Assembly: GCF_014698825.1 (NCBI RefSeq) | Contig: NZ_JACJTT010000001.1 | Span: 124,001-188,000, forward strand | Source: Richelia sinica FACHB-800 | GTDB lineage: Bacteria > Cyanobacteriota > Cyanobacteriia > Cyanobacteriales > Nostocaceae | Direction: 5' to 3' | DNA length: 64,000 nt | Shown: in pieces, positions 27,743 to 35,520 of the stretch | Position numbering within the stretch: position 1 is the first letter of the stretch | Layout: each line of letters starts with the position of its first letter | Program-made: the position numbers and the translations under genes | Notes under the pieces: generated by a model | Database searches by the model: none | Seen by the model: the letters and a program-made list of their open reading frames with translations, nothing else | Told to the model about the DNA's origin: nothing

Positions 27743-28402
27743 TTATTCGTTAATACAGCTAGGAATACCCACTACAGCACAAGGAAAATGATGACCTAGC
27801 ATGTGAATAAGTGGATGATGTATAGATTGACAACCCAGAAACAGAATGTCAGCAGCTTCTGACTCAACTATTTTTCTAAATTCTGTACCAACATTACCCC
27901 AACGTAAATGTGATTTAAAAGAACCTTGCCATTCTTCAGCTAAACTTTTGGCTTGCCAAAGAATTTTGTCCGCTTGATGAAATAAAGCTGTTGACGTACT
28001 AGATAAATAACGAGCCAAATCTTGTAATTTTGGTTGTTCTGCTAATAGGGTATTAGAGTGATTAATATTACTACTTGGACACTCTAATAATGGCTGATCA
28101 GCAAATAAACTGAAATTACTGCTATAGCCATGATTGAGCTTGTTTTCGATTACATAAACGGCTTGCACAGTAACTTGAGTATTAGTTGCCAAATGGGTTT
28201 GGTGAGCTATGCAAAAAGCAATATCTAGGGCTGTGTGACTGTTAGGAGAAGCATCATAACCAACGATTAAATTGATAGAATTGGCTTCCTTCACTCTTTT
28301 GGTAATAGACTTTTGCGGCTCCGGTATTAATACCATTTGTTCAATTAAGTCATTTCGACCTATGGTACTTTGTAGCCGAGCTAAAAGAGGCTTAATTTTC
28401 AC
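27743..28402 (-). CDS. universal stress protein family
   Basis: 219 residues from a GTG start at 28402 preceded by GGGAGAGAAG. The core is a UspA fold: NLIVGYDASPNSHTALDIAF near residues 44-63, an Asp in the nucleotide-binding position, and a C-terminal ILFLGCQSIHHPLIHMLGHH in place of the usual G-x2-G-x9-G-S ATP loop, ending FPCAVVGIPS. The ATP loop looks modified, so ATP binding is doubtful. The region between (about 85-145) is longer than in minimal USPs. A c-di-AMP-type riboswitch lies upstream in its leader, so expression is probably tied to that nucleotide and hence to potassium or osmotic status. Confidence 0.85.
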   Translation of the reverse strand: MKIKPLLARLQSTIGRNDLIEQMVLIPEPQKSITKRVKEANSINLIVGYDASPNSHTALDIAFCIAHQTHLATNTQVTVQAVYVIENKLNHGYSSNFSLFADQPLLECPSSNINHSNTLLAEQPKLQDLARYLSSTSTALFHQADKILWQAKSLAEEWQGSFKSHLRWGNVGTEFRKIVESEAADILFLGCQSIHHPLIHMLGHHFPCAVVGIPSCINE

Positions 28403-28450
28403 AGCTTTACTTCTCTCCCTTGGAACGAATAATGAATGAGAAGCAGTAGT

Positions 28451-28491
28451 ATCAATTCTGGATTGATGAATCAGTTAAATCCAAAATTGAT
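28451..28491 (-). promoter_or_regulatory. hairpin between the riboswitch and the USP start (possible expression platform)
   Basis: On the minus strand, 14 bases pair with 14 bases with one mismatch (left arm ATCAATTTTGGATT, right arm AATCCAGAATTGAT) across a 13-base loop. It lies downstream of the aptamer and upstream of the USP start. No T-run follows, so if it acts it may not be by simple intrinsic termination. Confidence 0.4.
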
Positions 28492-28520
28492 TGAGGAAAC
28501 TCCAATCACAACTAAAATAA

Positions 28521-28663
28521 CAGCCAAGATTTTGGAGGTTCCTTCCATTGCCGACGGAGTTAGCTGACGGGCTGAGACTGGAAGGTGTCTCTCAATTAAG
28601 ATTAGCCCCAAACATTGGTTCCTCCGCTTTAAATTCAGCTTTCATGAATTTAAATTAGGCTAC
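28521..28663 (-). ncRNA. ydaO/yuaA-type (c-di-AMP) riboswitch upstream of the USP gene
   Basis: Reading the minus strand, the leader contains the conserved blocks AGCGGAGGAACCAA, a TTTGGGGCTAAT block and AGCCCGTCAGCTAACTCCGT, in family order and spacing. The GGAAGG-type arms flanking the third block can pair, and a terminal P1 helix can form between TAGCC (about 28659-28663) and GGCTG (about 28520-28524). These are hallmarks of ydaO RNA, which binds c-di-AMP and usually turns expression off. It lies on the same strand and 119 bases from the USP start, and 112 bases after the ABC ATPase gene. Confidence 0.87.
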
Positions 28664-28775
28664 CCACAATGCTTTGTGGAAATAAATAGTTAAAAGCAAT
28701 AAAATATCAACTTTCAACTTTTTGAATTGTAGCTTATATTTCTCTAATTGTCTAATCAGAAAATAATAATTTCTG

Positions 28776-29612
28776 TTACTCCTCTGAGGTAAAGTAGCGG
28801 TCAAGGAAATTCAGGGCATGGTTGCGAAGTTCAAAATATTCTTGAGAGTTACGCATAGCCATTCTATCTCTTGGGTGTTCAAAGGGAATTTCTAAAATCT
28901 CACCAATTTTAGCTGCGGGTCCGTTGGTCATCAAAATAATGCGATCAGACATATAAATTGCCTCATCAACATCATGAGTAATCATCATGACTGCTTGGCG
29001 ATTATTTTCCCAAATATCTAATACTTGTCGCTGCAATTTCGACCGAGTTAAAGCATCAAGGGCACCAAAAGGTTCATCCATCAATAACATTTTTGGTCGA
29101 ATTGCTAAGGCTCTAGCAATGCCTACCCGTTGTTTCATTCCTCCAGATATTTCATCAGGATATTTATCAGCAGCCGACGTTAAGTTTACCATTGCTAGAT
29201 GTTCGTTCACAATGCTAATTTTTTCGGCGCGGCTAGCATTCTTTAGCACTTCATCTACAGCTAAACGGATATTTTCGCGCACAGTTAACCAAGGCAGTAG
29301 GGAATAGTTTTGAAAGACCATCATCCTATCTGCACCAGGTTTCCGAATTTCTCTACCATCTAAACGTACTGAACCAGAGGTAGCTTTTTCAAAGCCACCA
29401 ATGATTTTTAACAGTGTTGATTTACCACAACCAGAATGACCAATTACAGAAATATATTCATCTTCACCAATCGTTAAATTCACACCATCTAAAACCACAA
29501 AATTACCTTTATCTGGTGTGGCATAAGACTTCACCAAATTTTCAATTTGGAGAAATCCATGGTTGGCCGTATTTTTTAGTTCAGTATGTTTGGATAAAGC
29601 AGTATATTCCAT
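28776..29612 (-). CDS. ABC transporter ATPase, NrtD/SsuB/TauB type
   Basis: 278 residues. Walker A GHSGCGKST, Q-loop VFQNYSLLPWLTVREN, signature ISGGMKQR, Walker B LLMDEPFGALD and switch His in MITHDVDEA are intact. The extended C-terminus (EHPRDRMAMRNSQEYFELRN) is typical of the nitrate/bicarbonate/sulfonate group. It is third in a permease, binding protein, ATPase run and probably forms the transporter's motor. A riboswitch for the next gene follows it. Confidence 0.92.
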   Translation of the reverse strand: MEYTALSKHTELKNTANHGFLQIENLVKSYATPDKGNFVVLDGVNLTIGEDEYISVIGHSGCGKSTLLKIIGGFEKATSGSVRLDGREIRKPGADRMMVFQNYSLLPWLTVRENIRLAVDEVLKNASRAEKISIVNEHLAMVNLTSAADKYPDEISGGMKQRVGIARALAIRPKMLLMDEPFGALDALTRSKLQRQVLDIWENNRQAVMMITHDVDEAIYMSDRIILMTNGPAAKIGEILEIPFEHPRDRMAMRNSQEYFELRNHALNFLDRYFTSEE

Positions 29613-29654
29613 GGGTGATTTCTCTCTTGATTAATTACTTTTTTGATTGCTGAT

Positions 29655-31097
29655 TTAAGACATAAAAGTGCGGATAGGTGCAGTGACTCTAATGTCAAAG
29701 CTATTGAGATAACCAATAGGGTCGCTAGGGTCAAAGCCTTTGTGATCTATAAATGCTGTTGGTGGTTCAACTTTATAATCATCGGAAGGGCATTTAATAC
29801 CCATTTCTGAGGCAATATCTCGATATAAATCTGTTCTCCAACCTTGAGCCGCAATTTTTTCAGCATTGGGCGGAAATTGGTGAATTTGTCCCCAACGTGC
29901 AGCCTGAGTCATTAACCATAAGCTGCGAGAACGCCATAAAAATGTGGAATGTTCTCCTGGCTGTTGAGGCAGATTAGGGGGAATATCAAAAAAGATAGTA
30001 GTGTCTTCTGCCTTGATAGTGCGGTCTTTGCCATCAAAGCCACCATAGTTATATTCACCTAAAATACCTGGAGCGGTAAACTTGGTGAGCGAAGCCCCTG
30101 GTTGCTTTGGTTTGGCTCCGGTAAAGGAACGGTCAGTAATTAGTTGTGCTACTTCTTGACGGTTTTCTGGTTTGCTGCAATATTGGCAGGCTTCTATCAT
30201 GGCCTTAACCAAAGACCGATAGGTTTTTGGATAGTTGACGATGAAAGATTCCATCACTCCTAACAGTCGGTCTGGGTGTCCTTGCCAAATTTCTTTTCCT
30301 TGGGCAAAGGTAAAACCAATACCTTCGTTACCTGTAATGGCTCTGGTGTTCCAAGGTTCGGCTACCATATATGCTTGCATAGCGCCAATTCTCATGTTGG
30401 TCACCATTTGAGGTGGGGGAATGATGATGACGCGAAATTCTTTAAAAGGGTCAACACCTGCGGCAGCTGAAAGGTAACGAACAAAGTATTCGTAAATAGC
30501 GGAACTGAGAACGACTGCCCAAACTCTTTTCTCTGGGGGTTGGTTGTCAAAATAAGTCCGGAAATCTCGCCCAAAGGCTTCTAAGGCTCCATCACCATAT
30601 TTTTGTTGATATTCATACCAAGGACGTAAACCAAAGTCCCACATATCTTTGCTCATGGTGATGGCGTTACCATGGCGGTGTATGGTCATGGCAGCACAGA
30701 GGGGGGCATGACGGGCACCTTCTGCGCCAATTCTGGCGTTGGTAACGGCACCAGAGACGACGGGGGCGGCATCGAGACGACCAAAAATTAAACCATCACG
30801 GGAGGTGGCCCAACTGGCTTCTCGGTTGAGTTTGACGTTGAGTCCATATTTGCGAAAGAAACCTTTTTGCCAGGCGATCGCAAATGGCGCACAATCATTT
30901 ACAGGTACATAACCAACTGTAATATCGGGTTTTTCTAACTCTTGGGGCTGAATTATCCGTTTCACTGCTAAAGCTTCTTCCGTTAGTCCCTGTGCAGACC
31001 TATCACTGGAAATGCCACAGGATGACAAGGCTATACCTGCTGTTACTGCACCTATGCCTTGAATAAATTCTCTCCTTGTCCAATTCTTTTCACTCAT
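29655..31097 (-). CDS. NrtA/CmpA-family substrate-binding lipoprotein
   Basis: 480 residues from the ATG at 31097; a longer frame begins at 31139 but breaks the signal peptide logic. The N-terminus has a twin-arginine motif (TRREFIQG) and a lipobox ending at Cys27 (GIALSSC), so it is a Tat-exported, lipid-anchored protein. The body matches the large NrtA/CmpA binding proteins: VGYVPVNDCAPFAIAWQKGFF, MTIHRHGNAITMSKDMWD and MRIGAMQAYMVAEPWNTRA. Family members bind nitrate, bicarbonate, cyanate or sulfonates. The exact solute cannot be read from sequence alone. Same-strand neighbours are the permease (79 bases upstream) and the ATPase (42 bases downstream). Confidence 0.88.
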   Translation of the reverse strand: MSEKNWTRREFIQGIGAVTAGIALSSCGISSDRSAQGLTEEALAVKRIIQPQELEKPDITVGYVPVNDCAPFAIAWQKGFFRKYGLNVKLNREASWATSRDGLIFGRLDAAPVVSGAVTNARIGAEGARHAPLCAAMTIHRHGNAITMSKDMWDFGLRPWYEYQQKYGDGALEAFGRDFRTYFDNQPPEKRVWAVVLSSAIYEYFVRYLSAAAGVDPFKEFRVIIIPPPQMVTNMRIGAMQAYMVAEPWNTRAITGNEGIGFTFAQGKEIWQGHPDRLLGVMESFIVNYPKTYRSLVKAMIEACQYCSKPENRQEVAQLITDRSFTGAKPKQPGASLTKFTAPGILGEYNYGGFDGKDRTIKAEDTTIFFDIPPNLPQQPGEHSTFLWRSRSLWLMTQAARWGQIHQFPPNAEKIAAQGWRTDLYRDIASEMGIKCPSDDYKVEPPTAFIDHKGFDPSDPIGYLNSFDIRVTAPIRTFMS

Positions 31098-31176
31098 GAC
31101 TATAAACAATATATATGGATACGTTAAGGCGCAATGCAACCTTGCGTCTCACCATGAAAATTGCCACTAAATTTGG

Positions 31177-32028
31177 TTAATTCTTACTATGGGGTCGGTG
31201 AGTGACTAATTCCTGAATTTTGCCCATAGCATAGTCTAAAACTAATCCAGTGATACCAATCACGAATACAGCCAAAAACACAGAACTGAGATTTAAACGA
31301 CTCCACTCATCCCAGACAAAGAAGCCGATACCAATACCACCCGTGAGCATTTCCACTGCCACAATTACTAGCCAAGCGATTCCTAAACTAATTCGCAACC
31401 CGGTAAAAATATAAGGCAAACTCGCAGGTAAAATGATTTTCGTAATCTGTCGCCAACGGGGCATTTCTAAGACCCGGGCCACATCTATATAGTCTTGAGG
31501 AACACTGGCAACACCCAAAGCTGTATTAATAATTGTGGGCCAGAGAGAAGTAATAAAAATCACAAAAATCGCGGAAGGATCTGCCAAATTAAAAATAGCT
31601 AAGGAGATAGGCAACCAAGCTAAAGGTGATACTGGCTTAAATATCTGAATTATGGGATTAAATGCCAGCATTGCAGGTTTAGACATGCCAATTAGAAATC
31701 CCAAAGGAATTGCCACTATGGCACCTAAAACAAAACCCAATAAAACACGATGTAAACTCGCTAACAATAACCAACCAATACCTAAATTACCAGGGCCTCT
31801 TTCGTAGAAAGGGTGCAAAATATAATCTAAATTGGCAATTAGTGCCTCTGGTGGAGTTGGCATGACATCATGGTTAGCAAGGGCAACTATCCACCACAGG
31901 ACAATGATTCCTCCAAAACCTAAACAGGGAAATAAAACAATATCCTGAAGCAATACAGGTTTTGTCTTTTTCCAAATATCTTTTCCTGCCACTGCAATTA
32001 TTGCAGCTAAATTTAGTTGCAAAATCAT
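31177..32028 (-). CDS. ABC transporter permease, NrtB/SsuC type
   Basis: 283 residues from the ATG at 32028, which has GAGG six bases upstream; the TTG at 32061 is unlikely. About six membrane segments. The cytoplasmic EAA loop is visible as DYIDVARVLEMPRWRQITKI followed by ILPASLPYIFTGLR. It is the first gene after the second c-di-AMP riboswitch and forms the membrane channel of the transporter whose binding protein and ATPase follow. Confidence 0.92.
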   Translation of the reverse strand: MILQLNLAAIIAVAGKDIWKKTKPVLLQDIVLFPCLGFGGIIVLWWIVALANHDVMPTPPEALIANLDYILHPFYERGPGNLGIGWLLLASLHRVLLGFVLGAIVAIPLGFLIGMSKPAMLAFNPIIQIFKPVSPLAWLPISLAIFNLADPSAIFVIFITSLWPTIINTALGVASVPQDYIDVARVLEMPRWRQITKIILPASLPYIFTGLRISLGIAWLVIVAVEMLTGGIGIGFFVWDEWSRLNLSSVFLAVFVIGITGLVLDYAMGKIQELVTHRPHSKN

Positions 32029-32123
32029 ATTTAACCTCAACAGAGTTAAGCGCAGGTACAAAAACTGAGTAGTACCAGCCTTGGATACTGATGAGATCAG
32101 AAAATAAGAGAAATTCTGTCTCT

Positions 32124-32324
32124 TCAGTCTCCTCTCAATGCCTACGAAGTTAGCTGACGGGCTAGGGCTGAGAGATGCCCTTCTTTGCTCGATTAAAAAT
32201 CTTAGATTTTGGATTATTTTCCATCCTTAATCTTAAATTTGGGAAATATTCGAGACAAAAATAAGCCCCACAATTTGGTTCCTCCGCTCCAGAATTTACT
32301 AATGGGCTGGATTAGGCTGACTTA
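32124..32324 (-). ncRNA. ydaO/yuaA-type (c-di-AMP) riboswitch upstream of the ABC permease
   Basis: On the minus strand the same conserved blocks occur as in the RNA at 28521: GAGCGGAGGAACCAAA, TTGTGGGGCTTAT and AGCCCGTCAGCTAACTTCGT, then GGCATTGAGAGGAG. AGTC (about 32321-32324) can pair with GACT (about 32124-32127) for P1. It is about 60 bases longer than the first copy because the variable arm carries an extra AT-rich hairpin (around 32190-32240). It ends 95 bases before the permease start, so it should control the transporter operon. Confidence 0.87.
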
Positions 32325-32749
32325 CTCTAAATACATATTAACAGGCACACTATAACATTAGTATACAGCAAAAGCATCTGTATTTATAATGAATATTATT
32401 TATTTAACTACTTGTATGTTTTGAGTAGGGGAATGCAAGTCCTCAGTAAATAGTGAAACTAGAGCTTAATTAAGCTTAATTAACTTTATTATGTAAATTC
32501 AAGGCAAATACAGTTTTAGTCTAGATTTTTGCTGATCAAAGTTTCGATAAATTCAGAATAATGATAGTTTTCTTGCTTTTATTGATATATTCATTCCGTC
32601 AAAGCAAGAAATTTTATCTTGACCAATTTATTACCTATTGGCTGATATCTACTTCTTGTGTATGGGGAAGTTTTTCCATAATTGTGATAACCAAACTCTA
32701 GACTCGTTAAACTAATTGCATATGTAATCTGATTCAGTGAATCTAACAA
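32325..32749. other. AT-rich divergent promoter region
   Basis: 425 bases between the riboswitch and the kinase at 32750. No open frame with coding character. It contains a TTAATTAAGCTTAATTAA run near 32465-32482, and promoters for both the riboswitch transcript and the kinase are expected. No clear transcription-factor box. Confidence 0.4.
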
Positions 32750-33943
32750 ATGGATTTTAGTCAATTACTTGCTGCACGTATTAATAATATCTTGGATAAA
32801 TGGGTATTAGCAGTTCGTCAAGATAAACAAATTGACAGTGTTGATGATTTATCTTACCGCGCTATCAAGGATCATATTCCTGATGTATTGAAAGCCATGG
32901 CTAAACTGTTATCAAATTCTCACAATAATGATTTTGAATCTATAGTAACTGCTAGTTGGCAGCATGGCTCAATTCGGGCTGTACAAGGTTTTGACCCAGA
33001 AGAAATTGCTAGAGAATATCATCAGTTAAGACTAGTCATATTTGATACTATACAACCAGATTTATTGCAAGTTACACCCTTAGAAATCATTCGGACTACG
33101 GGATTGATTAACTCTGTGATCGATGAAGCGATCGCTCAATGTTTCCATAGTTATGTTGCTGAACGCTTGATAGAACTACAAAATATCCATTCTGCTCTAA
33201 TATTACATAATCAGGAACTAACCCGCTTAATTAATGCTAATCAAGATAACTTGTCCCAACTGGCACATGATTTAAAACATCCGCTGGCATCGATCATCGG
33301 TTATTCAGATTTATTTTTACGTCAACATCGTAAACAATCATCAAACACACATACCCAGATCAACTTTGAACATATTGAACGGGTATTAAATAACGGTAGA
33401 TACCTACTACGTTTAATCAATAATTTATTAGAAATTTCACGCCATGATGCAGGAAAAATTCAGATTGAATTAGCACCAACTAATGTATGTGAAATTATTA
33501 ATTGGGTCTATCAGATGTTTGAACCCTTAGCGGCTGAAAAAAATCTCCTAATTTCCATAGATTGTCAAAATGCTCCTGCTAAAGTTATGACAGACGGTTT
33601 TCATTTCCAACAAATTATCATCAATCTCCTTAGTAATGCTATTCGCTATACCCCATCAGGCACAATTAATATTATTTGTCGCTTACTAGATGAGCAAACA
33701 TGGCAATTTGTTGTGGCTGATAGCGGCATTGGGATTTCACCAGAAAACCAACAGCATATTTTTGAACCCTATTTTCGAGTTAATTCAGGTGTTCAATTGA
33801 ATATAGCTGATAGCACAGGATTAGGACTAGCAATAGTATCGCGCTTGGTCAAACTGTTACAAGGTGAAATTGAGGTAGTTTCTCAGTTGGGAGTCGGTTC
33901 CACCTTTACTGTCACCTTTCCTGTACAAGTTGAGAGCAAATAG
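32750..33943 (+). CDS. cytoplasmic sensor histidine kinase with RsbRD-like N-terminal domain
   Basis: 397 residues, no membrane segments. Residues about 1-150 form a helical domain (ILDKWVLAVRQDKQ, QHGSIRAVQGFDPEEIAREY) like the RsbRD N-terminal domain found in stress signalling proteins. The HisKA domain has His173 in LAHDLKHPLASIIGY, and the ATPase domain has NAIRYTPSG, DSGIGI and GLGLAIVSRL. It is divergent from the c-di-AMP-controlled transporter and could sense a related stress, but that is inference from position only. Confidence 0.88.
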   Translation: MDFSQLLAARINNILDKWVLAVRQDKQIDSVDDLSYRAIKDHIPDVLKAMAKLLSNSHNNDFESIVTASWQHGSIRAVQGFDPEEIAREYHQLRLVIFDTIQPDLLQVTPLEIIRTTGLINSVIDEAIAQCFHSYVAERLIELQNIHSALILHNQELTRLINANQDNLSQLAHDLKHPLASIIGYSDLFLRQHRKQSSNTHTQINFEHIERVLNNGRYLLRLINNLLEISRHDAGKIQIELAPTNVCEIINWVYQMFEPLAAEKNLLISIDCQNAPAKVMTDGFHFQQIIINLLSNAIRYTPSGTINIICRLLDEQTWQFVVADSGIGISPENQQHIFEPYFRVNSGVQLNIADSTGLGLAIVSRLVKLLQGEIEVVSQLGVGSTFTVTFPVQVESK

Positions 33944-33944
33944 A

Positions 33945-33999
33945 GTTGATTCCGCGCCAAGAGACAAAACAAATTTTTGTAACTTGGCGTAAAATCAAC
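33945..33999. terminator. long hairpin between convergent kinase and rnc genes
   Basis: Nested arms GTTGATT/AATCAAC and CGCCAAG/CTTGGCG, with an inner ACAAAA/TTTTTGT pairing, fill nearly the whole 66-base gap between two convergent genes. It is probably a shared terminator. The T-rich part lies inside the structure, not after it. Confidence 0.5.
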
Positions 34000-34009
34000 A
34001 ACAGTATAT

Positions 34010-34690
34010 TTAAAAACCTTCTTTTTTCAATTTAGCGATCGCATCTTCTGCTGCTGCTTTTTCTGCCTCTTTCTTATTGCGTCCCCTACCAATACCATAT
34101 TCTACCCCTTCCACAAATACTTTCGCCACAAACTCCGGTGCATGGGAAGGCCCACCAATTTGTTCTGTTATGTATTTGGGTGGAGTAGTAGTCAAATATC
34201 GCTGAACCCATTCTTGAAAACGATTTTTTGAATCTACATGAGAACGAGATTCCTGATTAGACTCACGGACAGAATTAAATAAGGGTTCCACCAAATCCCG
34301 CACAACTTGAATATCTGCCTCATTATCTAAATAATAAGCGCCAATAACTGCCTCAAAGGTACTACTCAGTAGATTAGGATTATGAAAACCTCCATCTCGA
34401 ATTGCACCTTGGCCTAAGTACATTAAAGAATCTAAACCAATTTCCAGGGCAAACTCCGCTAATTGTTTTTCATATACCAATGCAGAACGACGACGAGTCA
34501 ATTCATCTTCCCCTTTATCTGGGTAACGACTATAAAGGTATTGTCCACTCAAAAAGTTGAGAATAGCATCACCGAGAAACTCCAGACGTTCATTGTGTTC
34601 ACCTTCTGTCGGGTGCTCATTCACATAAGAACGGTGTGTGAGTGCTTGACGCAGCAGTTTTTCGTTCTTAAATTTTGGCAGTTTGTTCAT
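34010..34690 (-). CDS. rnc: ribonuclease III
   Basis: 226 residues from the ATG at 34690 (MNKLPKFKNEKLLRQALTHR); 15 additional in-frame codons upstream are unlikely. The catalytic RNase III signature HNERLEFLGDAILN is intact, with the second acidic cluster at STFEAVIGAYYLD. A double-stranded RNA-binding domain occupies about 155-226 (SKNRFQEWVQRYL, GIGRGRNKKEAEKAAAEDAI). It processes rRNA precursors and other double-stranded RNA. Cyanobacteria often have more than one RNase III homologue; this is a full-length one. Confidence 0.96.
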   Translation of the reverse strand: MNKLPKFKNEKLLRQALTHRSYVNEHPTEGEHNERLEFLGDAILNFLSGQYLYSRYPDKGEDELTRRRSALVYEKQLAEFALEIGLDSLMYLGQGAIRDGGFHNPNLLSSTFEAVIGAYYLDNEADIQVVRDLVEPLFNSVRESNQESRSHVDSKNRFQEWVQRYLTTTPPKYITEQIGGPSHAPEFVAKVFVEGVEYGIGRGRNKKEAEKAAAEDAIAKLKKEGF

Positions 34691-35520
34691 GTGAATATTG
34701 ATTGTGAATATTGATTCGGATGTTGTTAAAACCAATAGCTTACCTGATTTTAGATTTTCGATTGAGAATTGTGGACGATAACTAATACCAAATCGAATAA
34801 TGTTGGCAACATATGATTACCCCACCCGCTTGTGGGGAGGGTTGGGGAAGGGTTTGCTCAATGTGTTGGTGCTTTTCGCGAATTGGTATAAAAAACCGTC
34901 CTGGGAAATTCTCATCAGCACTTGAATTTTGTCAACTTCTGGTTTTTATAAATAAAAAATATAGATAAATAACGGTTTAATTATTTTTTAATATCAATAA
35001 TCAACATCCTGCTCCCAAAATTCACCTCCTCAGTAAATACCGCAGATACAGAGGTTGTTCATAAAGCCTCAAATCCTAAAAAATGTATTAAAAACTACAG
35101 ATATTTGTTTTCAATCGATAGAAGATCAGTCAAATTTACTGAGTAGAAATTAATCTCATCAACTTAAATCCAGGTCATAGTCTCCGTATTTCCTGCCATC
35201 TTGGTTAGATAAAAGTTGATGACATAGTATGTGCCACATTCTTAACTGCACATTGACTGATGTTCACCTTTCATGAGACACAGGGTATGAATCATAGAAG
35301 AGTCTCTCTATTGTCTTGGCATAACACTTATAGGTATTATGCAAACTAAACCCCTACTCTCAGGGGAAACCCCAAATCACAGTTCCCAATATAAACATTA
35401 AGAATTTTGCCTACTGATTAGCAAAAATCTGATTGAGCAACCCTGATTAAATCAATTAATTTAGGTGAGCTTTTGCGTAACTTCCATTAAGACTGTTCTA
35501 TCAGGGAAAACAAAACGGTA
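34691..35520. other. 830-base regulatory spacer upstream of the ammonium transporter
   Basis: No coding frame. It contains a candidate NtcA box (listed separately) and, near 35355-35375, the inverted repeat CCCCTACTCTCAGGGG. A long leader for the transporter is likely. Near 34819-34860 is a G-rich stretch (TGTGGGGAGGGTTGGGGAAGGG) resembling a common dispersed sequence. Nothing else is recognisable. Confidence 0.45.
35085..35098 (+). promoter_or_regulatory. candidate NtcA-binding site (GTA-N8-TAC)
   Basis: GTATTAAAAACTAC is an exact GTA-N8-TAC with an AT-rich core, about 420 bases before the ammonium transporter's ATG. NtcA is the cyanobacterial nitrogen regulator and amt genes are known targets. 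A TANNNT -10 box at the usual 20-24 base distance is not clean (TAGAAG at about 35119). The motif is short enough to occur by chance in a spacer of this size. Confidence 0.4.
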
